A stretch of 64,000 nucleotides of DNA from Corythucha ciliata (lineage: Eukaryota > Arthropoda > Insecta > Hemiptera > Tingidae): NCBI GenBank assembly GCA_038030265.1, contig CM075943.1, forward strand, positions 32,488,001 through 32,552,000, given 5' to 3'. Below, in pieces: positions 10,460 through 20,510 of the stretch. Under the pieces are notes generated by a model. It was not told the origin of the DNA, ran no database searches, and worked only from the letters and a program-made list of their open reading frames with translations. The stretch's first letter is position 1, and each line of letters starts with the position of its first letter. A program made the translations under genes and the position numbers.

Positions 10460-11554
10460 ACTTTCTGTTTTTCTTGTGGGAGAAATCACCTTCGAAAAAT
10501 GTGTAAATTCAGAGATGCAATTTGTTTCAAGTGCTCCAAAAAAGGACACACCTCGAAAGTGTGTAAATCGGCCAGTAGGATCAATGCAACATCCACAAAA
10601 AGTGAAGAGGACACTTACAGCAACGACTCGAGTATCCAAACGATAAATAGCCTTCGAATTGATCATATTGCACCAATTATGATAACGGTTGAAATAAATA
10701 GCGTTGTAATAAAAATGCAATTAGACACGGGCAGTTGTATATCGCTAATTTCACAAGAAGTCTGGGAAAAACTCGGGAAATTTCCCTTGGTGTCGGTCGG
10801 TAGTACATTTCGTTCGTATACAGGCCACAATATCACACTACTCGGGAAGCAGTCTGTTAAAGTTACCCATGGAAAAGTGACAAAAAATCTGGAAGTCTAT
10901 GTAGCAGCAGGGCGCGCTCAGCTTCTAATAGGACGAGACTGGATTCAAGGGCTCAAACTTGACAGCTACCCTATTTCGACATTTCACGACAACAGGATTC
11001 AAGGGGTCCAAACGGATAGCAATAAACCTTTGGAAAAATTAATTTCTGAGTTCGCTGATATTTTCGAACCAGGCATTGGTTATTATGCCAAAGCTCAGGC
11101 TCATCTATTTTTGAAACCTGATGCAGTTCCTGTTTTCAAAAAAGCTCGCCCAGTTCCTTTTGCTCTTCGGGAAGCAGTTTCCAACGAGCTCAGTCGACTC
11201 GTAGCTGAGGGTATTCTAGAACCAGTTGATCATTCTGAATGGGCAGCTCCAGTTGTAGTAGTACGAAAACCAAATGGAAAAATTCGTTTAGGCGCGGATT
11301 TTTCGACTGGTCTGAATGACGCACTCAATGTTCAGACGTTTCCTTTACCCACTACTGACGAACTGTTCTGCAGACTAAACGGGGGTAAGACATTTTCTAC
11401 TTTGGACCTTACCGAGGCTTATCTGTCCATTCCAGTAGACGAAGAGACACAAAAGCTACTGGTCATCAACACTCATATGGGTCTTCTAAAATACAAGCGC
11501 CTCTGCTTTGGAGTGGCCCCAGCTCCAGCTATTTTCCAAAAAGCCGTGACATGA
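10460..11554 (+). pseudogene. pol: Nucleocapsid, protease and RT first part (element C)
   Basis: In the same frame as gag come two zinc knuckles, CFSCGRNHLRKMC (spacing variant) and CFKCSKKGHTSKVC (standard C-x2-C-x4-H-x4-C). Next is an aspartic protease (LDTGSCISLIS, then LLIGRDWI), then RT from about residue 200 (EGILEPVDHSEWAAPVVVVRKPNGKIRLGADFSTGLN...FSTLDLTEAYLSIPV). The frame stops at TGA 11552-11554 inside RT and resumes in frame. The first ATG after gag is at 10499, but it lies inside the first knuckle and so is not a real start. Confidence 0.85.
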
Positions 11555-11880
11555 GGCCATGTGATGAATGGCCTTAAAGGCTGTGGATGGTTTTTAGACG
11601 ATTTCATTATATCAAGTGAAAATGAACACGATCATTTAGCACGTTTGCGGGAGGTCTTTCAGAGAATAAGAGAAGCCGGATTTCGACTAAATAGGGCAAA
11701 GTGCAAATTCCTACAAAATTATGTTTCTTATTTGGGCCACACAATTTCAGCGGACGGAATTCACACATCCGAAGCCAAGATAACGGCCATTAAAGACATG
11801 CCTTACCCAGAGGACAAGAAAACTTTGCAATCCTTTATGGATTACTAATCCATTAGTGACAAATTATTCAAAATTCATAC
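11555..11880 (+). pseudogene. pol: RT palm and thumb (element C)
   Basis: Continues in frame after the TGA at 11552. It contains the catalytic motif FLDDFIIS (YxDD box variant, Asp pair intact) at about 11596, then RLNRAKCKFL and YLGHTISADGI of the RT thumb. The frame ends at TAA near 11848. A frameshift at 11845-11880 leads into the connection and RNase H region. Confidence 0.85.
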
Positions 11881-12479
11881 CAAACTTTTCTGAAATTTGC
11901 TACCCTTTGAACGTTTTAAGGAGAACAGGTGTGGAGTGGCGGTGATCAGAAACTTGTGAAAAGGCATTCCTCATGCTTAAAACAGCCCTTATGAATGCTC
12001 CTGTACTGACTCATTACAATCCTGAACTTCCCCTGGTTGTTGTGGCAGATGCTTCTTCAGTGGGCGTGGGGTGCTGCCTTTTACAGCGATTCCCAGATTC
12101 GACTGAGAAACCTATAATGTACGCCTCCAAAACGCTAACTAAGACGGAACGTGGCTATTCGCAAATTGAGAGAGAAGCACTGGCTATCATTTACGCAGTA
12201 AAAAAGTTTCGCCAGTACATTTTGGGGCGAGATTTCATCTTACGAACTGACCATCAGCCACTTCTTGCAATATTCGGCTCAAAGAAAGGGATTCCTGTTA
12301 TGACTTCTAGCCGTTTGCAGCGATGGGCGCTGTGTTTGATGGGTTATTCGTTCAAAATAGAGTATATTCCCACAAAACTGTTCGGAAAAGCTGATGGATT
12401 AAGTCGGCTTCCATCAGGACACGATTTCGGCTTCGAAAAAGATCAAGAAGAAGACCAGGAGATGATTGCTGCGTATTAA
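11881..12479 (+). pseudogene. pol: RNase H (element C)
   Basis: After a frameshift the connection (FIPNFSEICYPL) is followed by a TGA where a Trp codon is expected (near 11943). The RNase H core then reads VVADASSVGVG, SQIEREALAIIYAVKKFRQY, TDHQPL and ends ADGLSRLPSG. The Asp-Glu-Asp catalytic series is visible. The role would be degradation of RNA in the RNA-DNA hybrid during reverse transcription. Confidence 0.85.
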
Positions 12480-13487
12480 ATGGCTGGCCTAAAGACATTC
12501 CTTCAAATTTAAGGCCATTCCATTCAAAAAAAGATGCGTTTACAGTTCAAGATACTTGCATCTTATTAGGTCTCCGAGTTGTGGTCCCAAACATATTTCG
12601 ACAATACGTGTTAAAACAGCTGCATAGTACACACTCGGGTATTGTTCGGATGAAAAGTGAAGCGAGGGAGTACGCGTGGTGGCCAAGTATGAATGATGAC
12701 ATCGAAAAATTGGTTAAAAATGCGATGCATTTAATTCTTTCGCCCGAGAAGAACCAAATAAGTATACATCGAACTGGCCCCAAGAGGATGCTCCGTGGAC
12801 TCGTGTTCATTTGGATTTTGCTGGTCCATTTCTGGGGAAAATGTTTCTTCTTGTGGTTGATGCATTTTCTAAGTGGGTCGAAATAGTTCCGTTGATACGA
12901 ATCACTAGTGAAAATGCTATAAAAGCTTTAAAAAAACTAATTAGTAGATACGGTTATTTCAAAACCATCGTGACGGACAACGGAGCGGCTTTCATGTCCG
13001 AACAGTTCAAACAATTTTGCACGGAGTACGCAACACTTCATAAAACGATCCCAGCGTACCATCCGAGTTCTAATGGACAAGTGGAAAAACACGTAGACAC
13101 ATTTAAAAAAGCATTAACGAAAATGAGACATTCTAATAATTCGTCAAAAAGTCTAAAGGAACAAATTCAGGATTTTCTTTTCCATTACCGGACTACACCA
13201 CATACAGTCACAAGTAAGACACCAGCCGAGTTATTCTTGGGGAGAAAGTTGAGAACAACGCTGTCACTTCTTCAGCCAGGGAAGAAACCGTTACAAACGC
13301 ACGCACCAAGAAACTTGAAGACTTTCAGCGTGGGAGAACGAGTTTACGCTCGCGATTACCGAAGCAAACAAATTCCCTGGAAGGAAGGAAAGATAACTAA
13401 GGTTCTTGGAAAAAACACCTGGCTGGTGATTCTGACGGAGGGCGGCAGAGAGGTAAAAAAGCATGCGGATCAGCTACGGAAAACGGA

Positions 13488-13491
<4 letters not shown>
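12480..13491 (+). pseudogene. int: Integrase (element C)
   Basis: The His pair of the zinc finger is seen (HSTHSGIVRMKSEAREYAWWP, about 12615-12680) but its Cys pair is lost. A frameshift at about 12800 moves to the frame 12811-13491, which has the DDE core: Asp in VVDAFSKW, Asp in VTDNGAAF, Glu in SNGQVEKHVDTF. A C-terminal GPY/F-like end follows (VGERVYARDY...HADQLRKTD). The C-terminus is complete. Confidence 0.85.

Positions 13492-13528
<37 letters not shown>
13490..13528 (+). repeat. A39 homopolymer after the integrase stop
   Basis: A 39-base A run starts in the TAA stop of integrase and precedes the candidate polypurine tract and 3' terminal repeat. It is unusual inside an LTR element, which needs no poly-A tail in DNA. 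Confidence 0.9.
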
Positions 13529-13530
<2 letters not shown>

Positions 13531-13569
13531 AAACTAGAAGGGGAGATATATTATGTACTTCACCTACCT

Positions 13570-13657
13570 ACGAGAAGTTTACGATTTTTCACATGTTGTT
13601 TTCTTTGTAAAAATATGAATCAATAAAAAAGTTAATGTTCAACCACCAAACATAAAA
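13570..13657 (+). repeat. 3' terminal direct repeat of element C
   Basis: The 88-bp partner of 9721-9808. The sequence beyond 13657 returns to the ~30-bp repeat array. Confidence 0.75.
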
Positions 13658-13799
13658 ATTACAACGCTGGTAAATTTGAGAAAATGGCGAATATTCGCGA
13701 ATTGTTGAGAAAATGCGCTAATTAGCGCTTAAAACAAAAGCAATAATTCACAGTCAAAATGGAAAAGGATCGCTAATTAATTCATGACTGAAATTCCAT
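13658..13799 (+). repeat. ~30-bp repeat array, short
   Basis: Four to five imperfect units in plus orientation between gypsy element C and a LINE fragment. Confidence 0.65.
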
Positions 13800-14353
13800 G
13801 GAAAAGGGTGAGAGTAAATGTTCATACCTAAAGGTGGAGGGAAGCATGATAGGGCCGGAAACTTTAGGCCCATAAGTTTAAGTTCGGTAATGATGAGGTT
13901 GATGGAGAAGACGCTAGACGGGTATATCCGGGAGGGCATAGGTAAAAGCAGACCATATCATCCGAGGCAGCATGCGTATATAGCGGGGAAATCGACAGAG
14001 TCGGCGTTGCAAGAGCTGGTAGGGAAGCTGGAGGATACCATAGCCCAAAAAGAATACGCATTGGTTTTGTTCCTGGACATAGAGGGAGCATTCAACCAGG
14101 TCACTTTTCAGTGTATAGTGGAGGCTTTGAAAACCTTTCGGGTGAACCCGATGGTGGTTAGATGGATTAGTCATGCTCTGAGGCATAGGTGGATTAGGGC
14201 AGAGTTAGGGTGAGAAACGGTAGAAAGGAGGGCAATGAGAGGAACCCCGCAGGGGTCTAGCCTCTCGCCCCTCTTATGGATAATAGTGGTAGATGAACTA
14301 ATTAGATTAATGGAGGAAAATGGCTTCTATATGCAGTTTTTTGCGGATGTTGA
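13800..14353 (+). pseudogene. LINE reverse transcriptase fragment, R1/LOA-like
   Basis: The fragment begins with WKRVRV, shifts frame by one extra base near 13815, and reads on in 13818-14213: FIPKGGGK, NFRPISLSS, QHAYIAGKSTESAL, LVLFLDIEGAFNQVT (catalytic Asp). It is broken near 14213 and then gives MRGTPQGSSLSPLLWIIVVDEL. It stops at QFFADV, exactly where the YADD box should follow, and passes straight into ~30-bp repeat. The motifs match the LINE at 44090-47705, so the same clade is likely. Confidence 0.85.
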
Positions 14354-14800
14354 AAAACTCCGCTAATTCATGGGATAAAAACGCTACATCGCTATCACTG
14401 TTAAAATTGAAAAAAGGAGCTAATTCAAGGCTAAAATTTAAGAAAGTTGCTAATTCAAGCTATTACTACAATAAAAGCTTAAATTCGCAGCTTAAGACAA
14501 ATTTGCGACTAAAAATAAGAAAAAGTGCAAATTCATGGCTCTATAGGTGAAAAACCCTGCCCTAATAGCTAAATTTGAGAAAAAGAGCTAATTCACGGCG
14601 AAAATTAAGAAAAATCGCCAATTTGCGGTTTCTAAAGGCAAAATTAGGCTAAAATAGAGAAAAAATGCTAATTCAATGTTGCTACATCTAGATGAGTAAA
14701 AAAACTGCTAACTCACGGCCAAAATGGAGAAAAGAACTCATTCGAGGGTGAAATTGACAAAAAAGCGTTCATACTCTGCAGCATTGCCAATTTGACGGAT
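14354..14800 (+). repeat. ~30-bp repeat array, plus orientation
   Basis: About 15 imperfect units with the GCTAATTCA/GCGGCTAAAATTGAGAA pattern, starting directly at the LINE fragment breakpoint. Confidence 0.7.
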
Positions 14801-14829
14801 TTCGAAAATAGCCGACGATGGGTTTTTCA

Positions 14830-15150
14830 AACTTTATTTCAATATTAGCCGCAAAGTGTTAATTATTTATTTTAGCCATGAACTAGAACTAGCTTTAAAG
14901 CCGTCTTCACATGCGAGCTGTGACAGCTTAAGCTTTGAGCTGTAGCCAATCAATGAGCAACCCGCGTTTGAATTAATTATATTTCATTGGATACAGCTCA
15001 AAGCCGAGCTTTTTTCAGATCACATGTGAAGCCGGCTTAACTCTATTTCAATCGCGAATTAGCGCGTTATTTTCAAGTTTAACCGCGAATGAACGCATTT
15101 TCCCACTTCTAGTCGTGAATTCGCGCTCATTTAATACTGCCACAAAGTTG
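14830..15150 (-). repeat. ~30-bp repeat array, inverted, interrupted by MITE-2
   Basis: The unit is now in reverse orientation (TTTTAGCC, GCGAATTAGCG). With 14354-14800 it forms a head-to-head switch like that at 3121-5120. MITE-2 (14899-15037) is inserted within it. Confidence 0.65.
14896..15040. mobile_element. MITE-2, 139 bp with TAA target duplication
   Basis: The element (14899-15037) begins AGCCGTCTTCACATG and ends CACATGTGAAGCCGGCT, with a second inner inverted pair GCTTTGAGCTGTAGCCAAT / ATTGGATACAGCTCAAAGC. TAA flanks both ends (14896-14898, 15038-15040). Its terminal 6 bp (AGCCG) resemble MITE-1, and the TWA duplication suggests PIF/Harbinger-like mobilisation. Confidence 0.85.
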
Positions 15151-15844
15151 GCTCTCCCGAAACCGCGTGTTGTGACTTCGCGCCAACACTTTGTGTATAT
15201 ATATGTAGATAGTTTTTACAGTTTTAAGAAAGTTTGCATTTAAGCAAACTTAAATAAATAGTAGTATAAATTATAAATTACTTTATTTTTCAATATTGTC
15301 TTTAGTTTCCTCTATAATAAGAATTGCTCAGTTCCAATGGCACCCCTGGTTGTGGTTATATTACCTTACCTGCGGGACCATTTTCAGCATGTTCCTGTGT
15401 AATCCCTACGGAAATACTAATTGATTCTCTTAATTAACAGATTTCTATTGATTGTATTTGAATAATCAGTGGTGGGTTACTATTTTGATGCATTAAAGTA
15501 GTTCGTCGGCATCTTGGTAGTGGTTTTATCCCTTCTCATGACGGGTAAATATCTGTTTTCGAGACACCTAACATCCCATCAACAATAAATGCATGAGTAA
15601 ATTGTCTGCTAATAATTTGTTCGACTCGGACACCGTTCGCGATCTTCACAAGATTCACGAGGTCTAGGTAGACAACATTAGACATGACTTTGATGTTTTT
15701 TATACATGGCTCCCGCTCATTTTTGGCTCAACAGGAGTTGGTTGACGACTTGATTCTTTTCATTTCACTGAAGAAGTGAGTAAATTTGACTTGTGGGTCC
15801 ACTGAAAACTAGGGAAACAGAATAAATTTAGCAATGCAGTAAAC
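15151..15844. other. Unassigned non-coding stretch
   Basis: A/T-rich, with no gene recognised. Confidence 0.5.
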
Positions 15845-16022
15845 GTGCGTTTACACCGAAGTGTCCAGCGACACTCATTGCTTGAAATTTAGTCTGAGAC
15901 ACAAATTTCCTTGGTGTAAACAAACACAAACTTCCAGAAATTTGTATCAGAGTTTATACATCCAAGAAATTTATGTCTGTCACGTTATACTTATGTCGCT
16001 GGGCTCTTCGGTGTAAACGCAC
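15845..16022. mobile_element. MITE-3, 178 bp
   Basis: The terminal inverted repeats of about 30 bp begin GTGCGTTTACACCGAAG and the right end is CTTCGGTGTAAACGCAC; the pair extends to CCAGCGACA with few mismatches. Inner copies of GGTGTAAAC also occur. No clear target duplication or coding capacity is seen. Confidence 0.8.
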
Positions 16023-16622
16023 TTCAATATATTGGAAAATGACTAATGAACATCTGGGGGGTCACAAGAAAAGCGTCACGTTCTTGGCATTTTTGACCTC
16101 GCTTTCTTTGGTCCTTGATTTCAAAACTACCAGTGCTTTGAAGAAAAATAAATTGAAAGTGCAGTAAATGCAGAGAAATTCGGGTTTTAGGAGGAAAACG
16201 TTTATTCATAAAAATCAATCGAAAATAAAATTGGGTACTCGAGAATAAGCTAGGCCATATTCCGAATAGGACGAATAGAGTCCATGATCTTGTTTGCGCC
16301 CAGCCTTTCCGGTGGCTGGTGCTGAGAAGATAGTATAGAATTCAAGCATTACGCAATTCTAAATCTCTTCATTTGAGTAGCCGGCGGTACTAAGTGAAGC
16401 TCCTCCGTTATGCCAAACCTCAGGTTGAAGGAATTCAGAGGTCACATCCACGTTATAGTTGCAGCCGGCTTAGTTCTGGGGCTGTCCCAAACGGCAGTGA
16501 GGGCCTCGGAGTTGTCTTTATCTGAGGGTGAAGAAATGCTACTTAAACACTTCTTGTTCATATCTTGTGGATGTAGAATGTGGGTACAAGAGCGCTGTTT
16601 TTATTTCTAACAATTTTAAGAC
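16023..16622. other. Non-coding stretch with one possible short exon
   Basis: No gene is confirmed. An ATG at 16410 opens a frame that begins MPNLRLKEFRGH and runs through a hydrophobic stretch (about residues 13-26, IHVIVAAGLVLGLS) to a possible splice donor GTGAAG at 16528. It looks like a signal-anchor or small membrane protein exon, but no partner exon is found here. Confidence 0.3.
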
Positions 16623-16790
16623 CGCTCGTCCACTGAAAGCATATTCGAGCGGCGCTACAACGCACACATACAAAAAGGCACAAATTCAATTCACTGCAGC
16701 TAAGCCTGCAGTGGACGTTTGAGCCTTCGGGATGTACGCTCGTTATCGCGCGTTGCAACGCCGCTCGAAAACACTTCCAGTGGACGACCG
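16623..16790. mobile_element. MITE-4, 168 bp
   Basis: The inverted repeats are about 41 bp long: left CGCTCGTCCACTGAAAGC then TTCGAGCGGCG; right CGCCGCTCGAAAACACTTCC then AGTGGACGACCG. No coding capacity; the target duplication is unclear. Confidence 0.8.
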
Positions 16791-16895
16791 ACCTAATAAT
16801 AGGGTGCGGGACGATTTGAGCCATCCCCAACGCATCTAATGATGAGGGCAGGGAAAAATGCATGCAACTAATTCAGGAGAAAGGAATTATAACAA

Positions 16896-17049
16896 TAAGG
16901 CCCGTATGCCAAGTCGTTCCTCGAATTTTCCTCCACCTCAAACCTCCCTCACAAACTGGAAAAATTATAAAATAAAATGTGATTCTACAGTTTGCGAGGA
17001 AGGTTGGAGTCGAGGAAATTTCGAGGAACGATTTAGCATACGGGCCTAA
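16896..17049. mobile_element. MITE-5, 148 bp with TAA target duplication
   Basis: The element (16899-17046) starts GGCCCGTATGCCAAGTCG and ends CGATTTAGCATACGGGCC. The inverted repeats extend about 40 bp (GTTCCTCGAATTTTCCTC / GAGGAAATTTCGAGGAAC). TAA lies at both flanks (16896-16898, 17047-17049). The GGCCCGTA terminus and TAA duplication fit PIF/Harbinger-type elements. Confidence 0.85.
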
Positions 17050-17369
17050 AAGTCAAAACAAAAACTTACATTCTAGATTCAGCTCCGATAGGATTTATTC
17101 CTTATTGTACCCGGACAAGTACTTCTCCTCCGCGTATTCTCTTAAATCTCCAGTAGCCGTGGATCTGTCACGACCACGGAAACCAATGAAAACTGTAGAA
17201 AACTTGGAAAGAAAAGCCTTTTCCGTTCACTTTCTATGCGTTTCAGTACCAATGTGGTCCCGCAAGTAAGATAAGAGATAAAAGTCTAACCTTCATTGCA
17301 ACTCATCTATAATTTAAGCTAGCGCCCAATGCAACCACGTGTTCCCCCTTCCAATCCTACCCTATATTG

Positions 17370-17841
17370 TGGCGAGGTAAAAAGGCGCGGACGCTGATAA
17401 CATCACTTCTCCTCCATGCGTTGGCTAGTGAGTTTAGATGCACCACGTTTCCCTGTTATTTGTTTGAAGTTATAGTAAGTCTGAGCGTTGGCTCGTCATT
17501 CTAGATAAGACCCCGAAATTGTCGTTACGTCGTACTTCGAAAAATAGTTAGTTGACCGCTGCCGCCCTCGTTAGAGGCTTCCCCGTCGCCCTCGATAGAG
17601 GCTTCCCTACGACCGTCCCACTCGCAGTAAGTACCTCGCCGTCCTCCCGAAAAAACCCGACTTCCTTACCTTCTTTCTCAAAACTCTAGGTTGCATTAGG
17701 TACCGAAACCAGCGTTAGCAGTTCGTCTATAATTAAAAAATATTGTTTTTAATTAAACCACAATACAGTCCACCGTTCAACTTTTTGAAAATTTCCCGAA
17801 TTTACCCCCCGACGAGTGCTTTGGGCTACCATACCCCAACA
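17370..17841 (+). repeat. 5' LTR of BEL element (start inferred)
   Basis: The end at 17841 (CCATACCCCAACA) is fixed by comparison with the 3' copy. The start at TGTGGCGAGG (about 17370) is a guess based on the usual TG start; only 17684-17841 is confirmed by the 3' copy. Confidence 0.55.
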
Positions 17842-17976
17842 TTTGGTCCTCCTACGGCGGATTTGTCGTACCCCCATAAAATATATTTTGTCACTCTCAT
17901 TCCAAATTTACTTCTCATTTCTCGTTTGCATAACCAGTAAGTTTTTCATTTTAACTTTTCGACTTAGTGCGTAGTC

Positions 17977-18452
17977 ATGGCCAGTTTTAGGAAAGATCAC
18001 GCTAAAGTAAAATTCTTATTCGTGCGAGCAGAATTCCTCAGTACCGTCAAGAATTTAGAAGATCATATTATAATAGAAATAAAAGACCTAGTTAAGTCCA
18101 AGGATTCGATCCGTGATTTATACCTAGATTTAGGTTCCCGTGACAAGAGGGGAGAGGTGAGTGAGGAGTCCTTAATCTCCGAGTTAAATTCGTACTTGAA
18201 CTTAGTCTATAAACTCGAAGCGAAGCTAAAAGTTGGTCTTAACGGCAAAAACGTTGCCTCATGCAGTTCAAGACAGTCGCGTTCCTCCTCCATCTCAAAT
18301 GACTCGCAAGAAGACGTTGCCCCTCGGCACGAGGCGGTAAACGATATCGATAAGCTATCTAGTGATAGTAAGGAAACCAGTGAGGTTCGATCGCCTTCTC
18401 CCGATAAGATCTCTGTCGATTGTAGGGATAGCAAGTATAATCCGACGGGACC
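17977..18452 (+). pseudogene. gag: BEL/Pao gag, N-terminal part
   Basis: ATG at 17977, 135 bp after the LTR. The first ~160 residues are helical and charged (LESxVKNLEDHI, SLISELNSYLNLVYKLEAK-like), then Ser-rich, as in BEL gag N-termini. From residue ~159 the frame reads into the inserted LINE and stops at 18510. The gag continues at 19440 after the insertion. Confidence 0.75.
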
Positions 18453-19399
18453 AAATTCGCCATCTCTCTTGGCCCGAGAGAGGCTTTTCTTGGTTCAATG
18501 CCAATCCTGAGCACTCCCCGGCTGAGACTTGACCTCGTTAGAGAGGTTAGTAAGGAGCTGTGTTCATCCCAGGAGCTGAGATCCCTTGCCCTGGCGACTA
18601 TAGAGGAGAGATGTCCACCTGAAACATGGCTGCATGTCTACACTGACGGATCCGCCCAAAACTCGACCACCAATGCAGGAGCAGGAGTTTTCTCCAACTC
18701 TTTCCAACTTAGTGCTCCCGTTGGACAGTCAGCCTCCAACTTTGACGGGGAGGTCGAAGCCATTTCTATGGCTCTGGGCGAGTGCCTGAGGAGAGCTGAC
18801 ACCAGAATCGCAATTTTTGTGGACTCCATGGCAGCTCTCCAAGCCGTGTGTAACACTAGAGGAGATGACGACAGTTCCATTGTGAGAAGGTCCAAGCAAC
18901 GAGCACACGAGCTGATTAGCAGAGAGTGGAACTGGTGCTTCAGTGGATTCCCGGACACTGTGGAGTGTATGGGAATGAGGAAGCTGATCGTCTGGCGAGA
19001 GAGGGTGCCCTTTCCGCCCAATTTGAGAATAGCGTCACGTACCACACTTCCAAAAGAGCTATTAAGACCTGTATTATGAAATCTTTGGAAGTAAGGCAGC
19101 AGCGGGAAGCTGAAGGTAGGAAGTGGCAATCACTGACTGTACAAAACGGACGGATTCCACATAACCTTCCTCGACAAGTAGCTGTAGCCTGTTTCAGGCT
19201 AACCACAGGCCATGACTACCTCCAAGGTCACCTGCACAGAATAGGTGTATTTCAGAGCCCGGATTGTGTGCTCTGTGGAGGCGGGTTCATGGATGGTCAG
19301 CATCTTGGTAATTGTCCAGAGCTTGAAGACGTCCGTGCATCCTTGGAGGCCGAAAATTGTATTTACACCAGAAAATGCCGCAAACCGTCGTGGCATAAG

Positions 19400-19439
<40 letters not shown>
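18453..19439 (+). mobile_element. 5'-truncated LINE insertion with A38 tail and 11-bp duplication
   Basis: The insertion is flanked by CCGACGGGACC at 18442-18452 and 19440-19450, an exact target-site duplication, and ends in A38 (19402-19439). It encodes the RNase H domain of an RNase H-bearing LINE: YTDGSAQNS, FDGEVEAISMAL, FVDSMAALQA, then after a frameshift near 18942 IPGHCGVYGNEEADRLA. A C-terminal zinc finger CVLCGGGFMDGQHLGNC follows. RT and endonuclease are absent, as expected for abortive target-primed reverse transcription. Confidence 0.92.
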
Positions 19440-19441
<2 letters not shown>

Positions 19442-20250
19442 GACGGGACCGGGGCACTCCTTCGAAATGCCTTCTGTGAAGCTTCCGGTCATCGATCTAC
19501 CGTCGTTCAGCCGTCCTAGTACGGATAATTGGCCGAACTTTAAGGCTCTATTTCAGTCCCTGATTCTGGGAAACAAATCCATTTCAGGGCTGATGGAACT
19601 CCACTACCTTCGCACCTGCCTAGGCGGCGAGGCCCTACTAAAAATCCAGCATTTAGCCCTCTCGGAGGAGAACCTAGACGTCGCGTGGAGAACTCTACTC
19701 AAGGCAACAAGAGGCTTATTGCCACTAAATATTGGAGGTCAATCACTGGTCACCCCCCCCCCCCTGGGGAAATTCTTGTACGCTCTCGGAACTTGTCACG
19801 AACGTAATGACTAACGTGGACGCCCTAAAAGCGTGAGGGATGGAGCCTGACTTTAGTCGACACAATACTTTCCAAAGTCGACCCCAACACCAGGGAAATG
19901 TTCGAAAACTCCCTAGGCCTAAACGATCCGACGTACGAAGATCTCTTTTTCTTCCTTGAAAAGCGAGCAAGGAGTATCGAAGCATCCGAGGTGTATATGT
20001 TCCAAAATGCAGTCCCAAGGTTGCGCCCGCAAGGGCTTCGGCGACAACAAGGAGCGTCTTTTTGACGTCTTCAAATACAGTCTGCCCCGTATGCCGAAGG
20101 GATCATGAGGTGACTTCGTGTAAACGCCTCCTAGCCATGCGTCCTCGAGAGCGGTTCAATACTGCGAAAAAGGTTCGATTGTGTGTAGTCTGTCTTTCCA
20201 GGGACCACAAATCATCCGAGTACAAAAAGCCAAATATGTGACGCTCGTGC
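19440..20250 (+). pseudogene. gag: BEL/Pao gag, C-terminal part and zinc knuckles
   Basis: After the LINE comes the BEL capsid signature VKLPVIDLPSFSRPSTDNWPNF...LHYLRTCLGGEALLKIQHL (19473-19700). A C run at 19757 is associated with a frame break. Further on are CPVCRRDHEVTSC and CVVCLSRDHKSSEY (about 20070-20230), zinc knuckles with one Cys already lost. Several frames are needed, so this is a pseudogene. Confidence 0.8.
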
Positions 20251-20429
20251 AATGGCCGCCACCACACCATGCTTCATTTCGTGGAAGCGTCGCAATGCCG
20301 CACTGAAGTCATTCCGGAAGCCCACCCGAAGGAGACAACTGACGCTGGAGCTGCCTTTCAGGTCACCCGGATCTCGGTGGGGGGTCACCCCCCTCCCACA
20401 CTTGTGCTTCTGTCAACGGCGCGGCACTA

Positions 20430-20510
20430 ATCTGCGTAAAGGACATAAATGGTCTTCCGGTGCTTGTACGTGCCATCCTGGACTCAGGTAGTCAATGTAC
20501 CCTCGTAACC
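20430..20510 (+). pseudogene. pro: BEL protease start, cut by the deletion
   Basis: The frame reads INGLPVLVRAILDSGSQCTLVT, the N-terminal part of a BEL aspartic protease with the DSGS active site. It is joined at 20511 to LTR sequence. The junction has no sign of a spacer, so one deletion removed the rest of pol and the start of the 3' LTR. Confidence 0.8.

Larger units (their letters stand above)
9721..13657 (+). mobile_element. Ty3/gypsy element C, nearly complete but decayed
   Basis: Two 88-bp direct repeats (9721-9808 and 13570-13657) bound a gag-NC-protease-RT-RNase H-integrase series, all on the plus strand. Both outer flanks are ~30-bp repeat array, so it inserted into such an array. 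Gag, NC, protease and most of RT lie in a single frame (9821-11848) broken only by TAA at 10457-10459 and TGA at 11552-11554. Further frameshifts hit RNase H and integrase. A 39-base A run follows the integrase stop. There is no envelope gene. Confidence 0.85.

Noticed and set aside
18926..19519. 197-codon frame with a poly-Lys stretch as a host gene
   Set aside because: The Lys run is the A38 tail of the inserted LINE; the frame simply reads from RNase H into BEL gag.
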